Of a DNA stretch of 51,180 nucleotides, positions 16,083 through 23,324 are shown in pieces (the stretch's first letter is position 1; the number at the start of each line of letters is the position of its first letter). The stretch spans positions 1 to 51,180 of the forward strand of contig NZ_FOXO01000026.1 of assembly GCF_900115735.1 (NCBI RefSeq), written 5' to 3'. Under the pieces are notes generated by a model. The model did not search any database. It saw nothing but the letters and a program-made list of their open reading frames with translations, and had not been told where the DNA came from. The DNA comes from Butyrivibrio proteoclasticus (GTDB lineage Bacteria > Bacillota > Clostridia > Lachnospirales > Lachnospiraceae). The translations under genes and the position numbers were made by a program.

Positions 16083-18029
16083 ATGTATATTGAATCATTT
16101 GTAGAGTATAACTACATAGGTGAAATAGCAGGACTCCTTCTTTCGGGGCTCCTGCTATTTGTGATGTTATATGTAAGACCAAAAAAGACTCTTCTTTTTA
16201 AGTATATTTTTAATGGTACCATTCTTTCGATAGTTGCCATTCTTTTTCAGATTTCTATTATCAAAGTAGCCAATAATCCCGATCAGTACTATAACAAAAA
16301 CTTATTCGGAATACAGCTGATTTCTTTTTTGCTGGTTTATAATGGAATTCTTTACTGCATTTTTTCCTACGTAAATATGATGTCGGTGGTGAGACGCAAT
16401 CAGCGAAAAGAGTTTATTTTGATGTACGCTGTTCTGTCAATTATCTACGTCATTGGAATTATTATTGAGATAGCTGCCAGTGGTCTCTACACATTTACTT
16501 TAGACGGCATTGATATAAGGCATTTCACCAGATACTATATTTCAGCGGGAATTGTCTGCGCTGTTGTATGTTTTATAGCAAGTGCCTTGAACAGGCGAGA
16601 GATCAGCAGGATCACCTGGCATGCAGTATGTCTTTTTGTTCCCACAAGCCTTGTTGTCCTGATCGGTCAGATGATATATGTAGTTAAGGCCCATTATATT
16701 TTTTCAGCCACCACTTACGTGCCTATTTTTATGATAGGATTCTTGCTGTTCCATAATGTTCCGTATGATGAGCTTTCGGGAACTCAGAGTATCTACGCTT
16801 TGGATGCTTATCTTATGAAGAATATGGGCAAAAAGAAAATCTGGGTAGTGTATGTTATCCTTAAGACCTTGGATATTGAGAACTTTATAAAAAAAGACAT
16901 TGATTCTTTGTACTATGGAATCAGTATTTGCAGAAACCTTGAGAATTTAAGCCCTTCTCTAAGGCTTTATAAAATGTCTGATAATAAATTTGTAAACATT
17001 CTTGAGGAGAGTGACCCTGGGAAGGCAAAACTGATCATTCAGGAAATCAGAGGTATATTTGACAAGAGCCGAGTGGATCTCGATGTTCCATTTAATTACA
17101 CGATCATTGCAGGAGAACTTAGGTCGGAGACAGACACTATTTTGAAGGTGCGTCAGTTCTTTGAATTTATAAGCAAAAGATTTATAGACCATAATAGCAG
17201 TCAGTTCTATATTACAAAGGAAAGCGATTATAAAGGCTTTAGTGAGCACTATGAGATATCTTCTGTTATCAGGGATATAAGGCTTAGAGAGAATCTTGAT
17301 GATGAGAGGATTGTGGTTTATGCTCAGCCTATTTACAGTGTGGGAACAGGTAGTTTTAAATCTGCAGAAGCTCTTATGAGGCTTAAAGTTGGTGATAAAC
17401 TGATATCTCCTGAAGTGTTTATTCCTATTGCAGAGAGCAGCGGTGCAATACATATGTTGACCTGCATAATACTCAATAAAGTCTGCAGAGCAATAGGCAG
17501 TTTTAGTGAGTATTATGATTTTGATGCAATATCAATTAACTGTTCGTCCAAAGAGCTTTCTATGGAAAATCTTAACAGAGATTTTATGGAAATCATTGAA
17601 AGATATGATATTGATCCATCCAAGATAAGACTTGAAGTGACTGAAACAGCTATGTTTGAGAATTATGAAAGAGCCAATAAAAATATGGAAAGCCTTTCCT
17701 CGGAGGGAATACAGTTTTATTTGGATGATTTTGGTACGGGGTATTCATCGCTTGAAAGAGTTATGAATTGTCCATTTAAGACCATCAAATTTGATAAGAC
17801 GCTTCTTTATAAGTCACTTCATGACGACAGGATGAATGATATTCTCAGCTATATGATAGAAGTTTTCAAAAAGAACGGATTTATTACTCTTATAGAAGGA
17901 GTAGAGGATGAGTCACAGAAAACTTATAGTGTAGACCGTGGCTTTGATTACATTCAGGGATATCTTTATGCTAAGCCGACTCCTATAGAAGAAGTTAAGA
18001 AGTTTTTTAACAGAAAGAGCAGTTTTTAA
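16083..18029 (+). CDS. Membrane-bound EAL-domain c-di-GMP phosphodiesterase
   Basis: A 648-residue protein. Residues 1-225 carry seven predicted membrane helices; about 240-390 look like a degenerate GGDEF-type region lacking the GGDEF signature; about 405-640 form an EAL domain. Catalytic residues appear intact: SAEALMRL, Asn in SINCSS, Glu in LEVTET, the DDFGTG pair, Lys in IKFDK, Glu in EGVE and QGY. It should hydrolyse cyclic di-GMP to pGpG under control of a membrane signal. It begins 46 bases after the permease operon with no clear ribosome binding site; a TACTAT element at 16071-16076 would place the transcript start at the ATG itself. Confidence 0.92.
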   Translation: MYIESFVEYNYIGEIAGLLLSGLLLFVMLYVRPKKTLLFKYIFNGTILSIVAILFQISIIKVANNPDQYYNKNLFGIQLISFLLVYNGILYCIFSYVNMMSVVRRNQRKEFILMYAVLSIIYVIGIIIEIAASGLYTFTLDGIDIRHFTRYYISAGIVCAVVCFIASALNRREISRITWHAVCLFVPTSLVVLIGQMIYVVKAHYIFSATTYVPIFMIGFLLFHNVPYDELSGTQSIYALDAYLMKNMGKKKIWVVYVILKTLDIENFIKKDIDSLYYGISICRNLENLSPSLRLYKMSDNKFVNILEESDPGKAKLIIQEIRGIFDKSRVDLDVPFNYTIIAGELRSETDTILKVRQFFEFISKRFIDHNSSQFYITKESDYKGFSEHYEISSVIRDIRLRENLDDERIVVYAQPIYSVGTGSFKSAEALMRLKVGDKLISPEVFIPIAESSGAIHMLTCIILNKVCRAIGSFSEYYDFDAISINCSSKELSMENLNRDFMEIIERYDIDPSKIRLEVTETAMFENYERANKNMESLSSEGIQFYLDDFGTGYSSLERVMNCPFKTIKFDKTLLYKSLHDDRMNDILSYMIEVFKKNGFITLIEGVEDESQKTYSVDRGFDYIQGYLYAKPTPIEEVKKFFNRKSSF

Positions 18030-18043
18030 GAAATAACCTCGCC

Positions 18044-18083
18044 TTGACAGCAATGTATAAAGAATAGTATGATTGTATACAAT
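18044..18083 (+). promoter_or_regulatory. Promoter with overlapping GntR-type operator
   Basis: TTGACA (18044-18049), an 18-bp spacer and TATGAT (18068-18073). The perfect palindrome ATTGTATACAAT (18072-18083) overlaps the -10 end and start region. TTGTATACAA is a known site type for FCD-subfamily GntR regulators such as MatR, and a GntR gene of that subfamily is the second gene of this operon, so autoregulated repression is likely. Confidence 0.7.
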
Positions 18084-18122
18084 TATACGAGAGATACATT
18101 GTAAGAAGGTGAGGTTATTTTT

Positions 18123-19556
18123 ATGAGTGATACATCCGCGTTTCAAAGTAGACCTGTAACAATGAATGACAAGAATAATCTGCTCAAGATTGAAGAGCAC
18201 ATTTATATTCTTGATGACGTAAAAAAACCAAATGTCTTCAGAAATATGTTTCCTTACGAGGAAATTCCAAAGATTCCCTTCAATGACAGAATTGTTCCCC
18301 ATAATATGCCAAAAGAAATATGGATAACAGATACCACTTTTCGTGATGGTCAACAGTCCAGAGCGCCCTATACTACTGAGCAGATTGTGAAGATTTATGA
18401 TATGCTCCATGAGCTTGGCGGGCCCAATGGTCTTATCAGGCAGAGTGAGTTCTTTTTATATAGTAAGAGTGATAGAGATGCAGCTCTAAAATGTATGGAA
18501 AGAGGTTATAGATTTCCTGAGGTGACCAGTTGGATAAGGGCAAGCGAAGAGGACTTTAAGCTTGTTAAAGAAATTGGTATGAAGGAAACAGGTATCCTTG
18601 TTTCATGTTCTGATTATCATATTTTTCTTAAGCTTAAAATGACCAGAAAGCAGGCTCTTGAGCATTACCTTAGTATTATACGTTCCTGTCTCGAGGCAGG
18701 TATTAGCCCAAGATGCCATTTGGAAGACATTACTCGTGCGGATATATATGGTTTTGTAGTCCCATTTTGTATTGAACTTATGAAGCTTAAGGAAGAATAC
18801 GGCATACCAGTTAAAATTCGTGCTTGCGATACCATGGGATATGGAGTAAACTTCTCAGGTGCCGTTATTCCCAGAAGTGTTCAGGGAATCATTTACGCAA
18901 TCAACACAAACGCCAGTGTTCCCAGCGAACTCATTGAATGGCACGGACATAACGATTTTTATAAAGCAGTTACAAACTCTACAACTGCATGGCTTTATGG
19001 CTGTTCATCTGTTAATACTTCACTGTTTGGAATTGGTGAGAGAACAGGTAACACACCACTGGAGGCCATGGTATTTGAATATGCCCAGCTTAAGGGCACT
19101 TTGGATGGTATGAATACTACAGTAATTACTGATCTTGCTGAGTACTATGAGAAAGAGATTGGATTTACTGTTCCTGCCAATACACCATTTGTTGGTAAAA
19201 ACTTTAACGTTACAAGGGCAGGTATTCATGCTGATGGACTTCTCAAGAACGAAGAGATCTATAACATTTTTGATACAGAAAAATTCTTAAAGCGTCCTCC
19301 TGTGAGCGCTGTTTCAAATACATCAGGACTTGCGGGAATTGCTCATTGGATCAATATTCATTACAAATTAAAACAGGAGCATGCCCTCTCAAAAACATCA
19401 CCACTTGTAACCAAAATCAAGGAGTGGGTTGATAACGAATATGCAAACGGACGAGTTACTGTCATGACTGATAACGAGCTTGTTCGTGAGATAGAAAAAG
19501 TTTCAAAAGAACTGGGGATCGTAGTAAAAGAGGGAGAGATAGTAGGGGCTGTATAA
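18123..19556 (+). CDS. Re-citrate synthase-like (HMGL/isopropylmalate synthase family) enzyme
   Basis: A 477-residue aldolase-type TIM-barrel enzyme of the homocitrate/isopropylmalate synthase superfamily. The barrel opens with TDTTFRDGQQSRAPY; HLEDITRAD and the metal-binding HGHND motif follow. It lacks the long LeuA regulatory domain. Immediate linkage to a GntR regulator and NADP isocitrate dehydrogenase points to (Re)-citrate synthase, the clostridial replacement for ordinary citrate synthase first shown in Clostridium kluyveri; generic annotations call it isopropylmalate or homocitrate synthase. Role inferred: acetyl-CoA + oxaloacetate to citrate, feeding 2-oxoglutarate and glutamate. 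Aconitase is not in the window. GAAGGTGAGG lies upstream of the ATG. Confidence 0.8.
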   Translation: MSDTSAFQSRPVTMNDKNNLLKIEEHIYILDDVKKPNVFRNMFPYEEIPKIPFNDRIVPHNMPKEIWITDTTFRDGQQSRAPYTTEQIVKIYDMLHELGGPNGLIRQSEFFLYSKSDRDAALKCMERGYRFPEVTSWIRASEEDFKLVKEIGMKETGILVSCSDYHIFLKLKMTRKQALEHYLSIIRSCLEAGISPRCHLEDITRADIYGFVVPFCIELMKLKEEYGIPVKIRACDTMGYGVNFSGAVIPRSVQGIIYAINTNASVPSELIEWHGHNDFYKAVTNSTTAWLYGCSSVNTSLFGIGERTGNTPLEAMVFEYAQLKGTLDGMNTTVITDLAEYYEKEIGFTVPANTPFVGKNFNVTRAGIHADGLLKNEEIYNIFDTEKFLKRPPVSAVSNTSGLAGIAHWINIHYKLKQEHALSKTSPLVTKIKEWVDNEYANGRVTVMTDNELVREIEKVSKELGIVVKEGEIVGAV

Positions 19557-19570
19557 ACTAAAGGAGAGAC

Positions 19571-20254
19571 ATGGAAAATCAAGACTTAAAACAGGAAGTG
19601 ACAGATAAGTATTCTCTTAGAGGACGTGTTTTTCACAGAATAAGAGAAGACATACTAAACGGCAAATACAAAGACCATGAGGAACTAAAAGAAGTTGCGA
19701 TCGGCCAGGAACTTGGAGTAAGCAGGACACCTGTAAGAGAGGCTTTCAGACAGCTTGAACTTGAAGGCCTTATTCAGATCATCCCTAATAGAGGAGCTTA
19801 TGTTACCGGAATCAAGGTAAAGGATATTCAGGATATCTATATGATAAGGTCCAAACTTGAAGGTTTATGCGCAAGATGGGCTTGTGAGAATATCACCAAA
19901 GAGCAGCTTGAAGAGATGGAAGAGAATATCTATCTCGCAGAGTTCCATGCTGCTAGAGGCCATATGGAGCAGATGGCTGAGCTTGATAACAGATTCCACA
20001 ATATTTTATATGAGTCATGTAATTCAAAGATGCTTGAGCATCTTTTAAAGGACTACCATCAGTACGTTTGGAGAGTAAGACAGCAGACTCTTTCAAGCAG
20101 CAGAGGAGCTGTTTCAAACGTTGAGCACAAATTTATTATGGAAGCCATTAAAGAGAATAACCCTGATAAAGCAGAAGAACTTGCTAATCAGCATATGATC
20201 AATGCCTATGAAAATATGCTGGAAAAGGGGCTTTTAGAGCTTTACGAACAGTAA
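19571..20254 (+). CDS. GntR-family regulator (FCD subfamily)
   Basis: A 227-residue regulator with a GntR winged helix at about 10-80 (VSRTPVREAFRQLELEGLI) and a C-terminal all-helical FCD domain. The FCD metal/ligand residues are visible: Asp and His in LDNRFHNI, His in VEHKF and His in ANQHM, suggesting a metal-assisted carboxylate ligand, for example citrate. It lies 14 bases after the citrate synthase-like gene and 25 before icd, with GGAGAG upstream. The palindrome on the operon promoter is its likely site. Confidence 0.92.
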   Translation: MENQDLKQEVTDKYSLRGRVFHRIREDILNGKYKDHEELKEVAIGQELGVSRTPVREAFRQLELEGLIQIIPNRGAYVTGIKVKDIQDIYMIRSKLEGLCARWACENITKEQLEEMEENIYLAEFHAARGHMEQMAELDNRFHNILYESCNSKMLEHLLKDYHQYVWRVRQQTLSSSRGAVSNVEHKFIMEAIKENNPDKAEELANQHMINAYENMLEKGLLELYEQ

Positions 20255-20279
20255 ATAATACTTGAAGGAGAAATGGGAT

Positions 20280-21485
20280 ATGAGCAAAATTGTAATGACA
20301 ACTCCTATCGTTGAGATGGATGGGGATGAGATGACAAGAGTTTTATGGCAAATGATCAAAGATAAGCTGATCTTGCCATATATTGACCTAAAAAGCGAGT
20401 ATTACGATCTTGGTCTTAAGCACAGAGATGAAACTGATGATCAGGTCACAGTTGATAGTGCAAATGCTACTTTGAAGTACGGAGTTGCCGTAAAGTGCGC
20501 AACCATTACTCCTAACAACGAGCGTGTCAAGGAATATAACCTTAAGAAAATGTGGAAGAGTCCTAACGGAACAATCAGAGCAATCCTTGATGGAACAGTT
20601 TTCCGTACACCTATAATGGTAAAGGGCATCGAGCCTAACGTAAGAAGCTGGGTAGAACCAATTACACTTGCCCGTCACGCATATGGCGATGTTTATAAGA
20701 ATGTTGAGATAAGAGTTCCAGGCCCTGGAAAGGCTGAGCTTGTATTCACAGGAGCTGACGGAAAAGAAGTAAGAGAAACAATTCATGAGTTTGACGAGCC
20801 TGGTATCATTCAGGGAATCCATAATAAGGATTCATCAATCAAGAGCTTTGCAAGAGCATGCTTTAAATATGCACTTTCTGAGAAGAAGGAACTCTGGCTT
20901 GGAACAAAGGATACTATCAGTAAGACCTACGACAGAAGATTTAGAGAGATCTTCGATGAAGTCTATGAGAATGAGTTCAAAGCTGAATTTGAAAAGGAAG
21001 GAATAACATACTTCTATACACTTATAGATGATGCTGTTGCCCGTGTTATGAAGTCAAAGGGCGGATTTATCTGGGCCTGCAAGAACTATGACGGTGATGT
21101 AATGAGTGATATGGTTTCATCAGCATTCGGTTCACTGGCAATGATGACATCAGTTCTTGTATCACCAACAGGTGTTTATGAATATGAGGCGGCTCATGGA
21201 ACAGTGCAGCGCCATTACTACAAGTACCTTAAGGGAGAGCCTACATCAACAAACCCTGTTGCTACAATTTTTGCCTGGACAGGTGCTCTTAGAAAGAGAG
21301 GAGAGCTTGATGGAATCAAAGCTCTTTGCGATTGGGCTGACAAGATGGAAAGGGCAACGCTTTCAGTTATCGAGTCAGGCCGCATGACCGGAGACCTTGC
21401 ACTTATCACATCACTTCCAAGCCCGGTAAAACTTGGCAGCGAAGAATTCCTTGATGCAATTGCAGAAGAATTTGAGAAGGCTTGA
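20280..21485 (+). CDS. icd: NADP-dependent isocitrate dehydrogenase
   Basis: Oxidative decarboxylation of isocitrate to 2-oxoglutarate with NADPH formation. The 401 residues start at ATG 20280, 9 bases after AGGAG; a TTG at 20262 overlaps the ribosome binding site and is rejected. [17 protein letters not shown] and the [20 protein letters not shown] stretch mark the eukaryote-like homodimeric subfamily rather than the E. coli type. Last gene of the operon; together with the citrate synthase-like enzyme it forms an oxidative half-TCA branch for glutamate synthesis. Confidence 0.96.
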   Translation: MSKIVMTTPIVEMDGDEMTRVLWQMIKDKLILPYIDLKSEYYDLGLKHRDETDDQVTVDSANATLKYGVAVKCATITPNNERVKEYNLKKMWKSPNGTIRAILDGTVFRTPIMVKGIEPNVRSWVEPITLARHAYGDVYKNVEIRVPGPGKAELVFTGADGKEVRETIHEFDEPGIIQGIHNKDSSIKSFARACFKYALSEKKELWLGTKDTISKTYDRRFREIFDEVYENEFKAEFEKEGITYFYTLIDDAVARVMKSKGGFIWACKNYDGDVMSDMVSSAFGSLAMMTSVLVSPTGVYEYEAAHGTVQRHYYKYLKGEPTSTNPVATIFAWTGALRKRGELDGIKALCDWADKMERATLSVIESGRMTGDLALITSLPSPVKLGSEEFLDAIAEEFEKA

Positions 21486-21584
21486 TGATTGGATAAAACA
21501 CGATGTGAAAAGCTGATTCTTGTTATATTGATTCTAAAGCTGTTAGCTTGACATTTAGACTTGAAATGTTGTTATATAGTTACA

Positions 21585-21682
21585 GGTGAGTCCTACCTTA
21601 AGTGGAAACTATAACAGTTAGTCCTCGCTGATAGCGTGGCTATAAAAAAGCTGTGTGTGTCAAAGCACACGGCTTTTTTCTT
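21585..21682 (+). ncRNA. Candidate small RNA with own promoter and terminator
   Basis: TTGACA at 21548-21553 with an 18-bp spacer to TTATAT (21572-21577) predicts a start near 21585. The stretch ends at a strong terminator (21646-21680) where GCtGTGTG pairs with CACACgGC followed by TTTTTT. The roughly 95-nt transcript contains small stems (GG...CC at its 5' end and CGCT/AGCG in the middle) and no ORF with a ribosome binding site. I do not recognise it as any known riboswitch, 6S, SRP or tRNA. Confidence 0.4.
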
Positions 21683-21683
21683 G

Positions 21684-21799
21684 TGATATAGGAAATTTCT
21701 CCGAAATACTTATATCATAAAAAATGCTCCGCTATGGATGTGCACCTCGCGCAATTCGAAGACGTTGCATAAATGCAACCGCGCTCGGCGCGAGAATGT
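21684..21799. repeat. Cluster of palindromic hairpins
   Basis: TGATATA/TATATCA arms at 21684-21717 enclose AAATTTCTCCGAAAT; GCTCCGCT follows at 21726. At 21746-21794 CTCGCGC and GCGCGAG enclose a perfect GTTGCAT/ATGCAAC hairpin. The first hairpin and GCTCCGCT resemble the post-terminator hairpin at 31080-31126. Start of a gene-free stretch reaching 23011. Confidence 0.5.
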
Positions 21800-21800
21800 C

Positions 21801-21874
21801 GCAAGCTCCCTGACGGGAGTGACTGGTTTTCCTGCCTCTGGATCCGAATCCAGAAACGGTAGGGTGCTTTCAAG
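21801..21874 (-). repeat. Partial, diverged copy of the 208-bp repeat
   Basis: GCAAGCtCC, GTgaCTGG, GCCTC, a CCGA(a/c)TCC segment, GGTAGGG and CTTTCAAG occur in the same order as in the full copy at 50915-51122, but with substitutions. Only the last third of the repeat is recognisable. Its orientation is opposite to the full copy at 22641-22848. Confidence 0.55.
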
Positions 21875-21907
21875 GATACCTGGGATTATTGCGAGATTTA
21901 CTGAGAT

Positions 21908-22314
21908 GTGGGATAAATGCGAAAGATTTGTAATAATTATCCCATTCTATCTAAGCTGATTTTTAGAGGAGTAGGATAAAACATGAAATTTTATCGTAGT
22001 TATCCCACATTTTCAGCCTTCTGAACACTGCGATTGACCGAAAAGTGGGATAATTGTGAAAAAATCAATTGTTTTATCCTACAAACCTGCACAATTCTCA
22101 GTCAGAAATTTGAGAATTGTGGGATAAAATGAATAAAAGTCGGTCCTTTATCCTACAAACCAGAAAAAAACTTGTTCAGAACCATGAGAAGTGTAGGATA
22201 AAAAGAGAAAAAGTCCAACGTTTATCCTACTCATGAGCAAAATCCATCATCATCTCTGAAAATCGGCATGGATAGAATGGGATAAATTTTACAAATCTTT
22301 CTCTCTTATCCTAC
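21908..22314. repeat. Array of six 38-bp interrupted palindromes
   Basis: Six units begin at 21908, 21971, 22045, 22119, 22193 and 22277. Each is GTRGGATAA, 20 variable bases, then TTATCCYAC (last bases of units 1 and 6 deviate), so each is a 9-10-bp inverted repeat of 38 bp in total. Start-to-start distances are 63, 74, 74, 74 and 84 bp. Only the arms are conserved; inner 20-mers and 25/36/46-bp spacers differ. Spacing is not a multiple of three and no ORF spans the array, so it is not coding. Confidence 0.85.
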
Positions 22315-22347
22315 ATCTTCTCCTAGCTCTGGATTGTCACAGTGAAA

Positions 22348-22583
22348 TGGGTATATAGCTATACTTTTTAAGTTACCACACCCCTCGGCAGAATATTCTG
22401 GAAGTGAAAATGGGCATATACGAGAAAAAATGGATTGCCACATCCATTGGATGAGTGAACTTTAGACATATGATCTCTATATAATGGTGTGGTAACCTCA
22501 AATAAGGCCGTATATGCCCAAAATCACACGTCAAAATCCTTGTCGAATGGTGTTGTAATCTCAAAAATCAGGCTATATTTCCA
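22348..22583. repeat. Second array: four 35-bp units in two opposed pairs
   Basis: Units A (22348-22382) and B (22411-22445) read TGGG(T/C)ATATA, 14 variable bases, then TTACCACACC or its variant. Units C (22486-22520) and D (22549-22583) are the same unit inverted (GGTGTGGTAA to TATATGCCCA). A-B and C-D are each 63 bp apart. GTGAAAATGG-like sequence precedes A and B, and a decayed fifth unit may lie near 22941. Confidence 0.75.
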
Positions 22584-22640
22584 AAACAGAATCTTCGCTC
22601 TCTTTACATTGAAAGACGCAGACATATAGTCACACATATC

Positions 22641-22848
22641 CTTGAAAGTAGCCACCCCTACTGTTCTCGGAGTCAGAGCCCGAGGCATTTAAAACCAGCC
22701 ACACCGAAGGTGCTTGCCATTGACGGGGTTCTGAGGAAAACGCTACAATGTTGAATCCGACGGTGCGAAAAAATCTACTGTTCCCATCATCCTCACCGTC
22801 GGCTCGCAAACCAAGGCGTTTTCCTCAGGTTCAGTCAATGGTGGCGTA
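22641..22848 (+). repeat. 208-bp dispersed structured repeat, copy A
   Basis: Nearly the whole 208 bp matches, in inverse orientation, the copy at 50915-51122. Nested inverted repeats: CATTGACgGGGTTCTGAGG... pairs with CCTCAGGTTCAGTCAATG, GGAAAACGC with GCGTTTTCC, and CCGACGGTG with CACCGTCGG as the central hairpin; a CTCGG/CCGAG hairpin lies near the left end. A frame open in the other copy has stops here, so it is not a gene. The remainder of 22849-23011 holds decayed array-like units only. Confidence 0.85.
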
Positions 22849-23011
22849 TGGTCTCATAACAAACATTCACTTTTTACATTAAATGTGGGACAATTGATAG
22901 AGAATATTCCTTAGAAACTTATGGGGATATATTGTGGCATGTGAAAATGGATATGCTGTATGAAATAAGACTGGTTATGTATGTTACTAAGATATGAAAG
23001 AAGCATGAGCT

Positions 23012-23296
23012 ATGAAGAATATAATTATTTGTCTTATTGGCGAAGAAGATGAGATACTTTCAAAGCAGATTGCTATGCTTAAGGAAAGGCATAACGCTAC
23101 TGTAAAAAGGGTAACTTTCGATGAGGCTGAAAGCATAATATCAGCAGGTGCTGAGGATACGTTGTTTATTAGTGACGACGAAGGCTTGGCTAATAAAGCA
23201 AGAGAGAAGGGCATGAATGTAAATAGCCCGCAGAAGATGAAAGAATCCTATGAAAAAGCAATGGAAATGTTAAAAACACTTGGAAATATAAAATGA
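23012..23296 (+). CDS. Small protein of unknown function
   Basis: A 94-residue acidic, soluble protein. The pattern of a hydrophobic first strand (KNIIICLIG), helix, second strand (ATVKRVTF), helix and a third strand (DTLFISDD) followed by GLANKAREKGMNV looks like a small Rossmann-like or HAD-like half-domain, but I recognise no family and no catalytic motif. No convincing ribosome binding site precedes the ATG; the neighbouring alternatives stop within a few codons. It is converging on the symporter gene with 28 bases between. No signal peptide or membrane segment. Confidence 0.6.
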   Translation: MKNIIICLIGEEDEILSKQIAMLKERHNATVKRVTFDEAESIISAGAEDTLFISDDEGLANKAREKGMNVNSPQKMKESYEKAMEMLKTLGNIK

Positions 23297-23324
23297 TGCT
23301 ATATACATTGATGATTTATAAATA

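Noticed and set aside
21585..21682. tRNA, SRP RNA or 6S RNA
   Set aside because: No cloverleaf, TTC loop, GGAAG SRP apical loop or 6S-like long bulged hairpin can be found.
21908..22314. CRISPR array, suggested by 38-bp units and 36-bp spacers
   Set aside because: Only the 9-base arms are conserved; the inner 20 bases of each unit differ, and spacers vary from 25 to 46 bp. No cas gene is nearby.
21908..22314. Cluster of DnaA boxes / replication origin
   Set aside because: TTATCC matches the first six bases, but the following TAC or CAC does not give TTATNCACA; there is no dnaA, dnaN or AT-rich unwinding element in view. Kept only as a remote idea.
21738..22564. ORFs of 60-75 codons in the repeat island
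   Set aside because: They run across palindromes and hairpins, lack ribosome binding sites, and array spacing is not a multiple of three.
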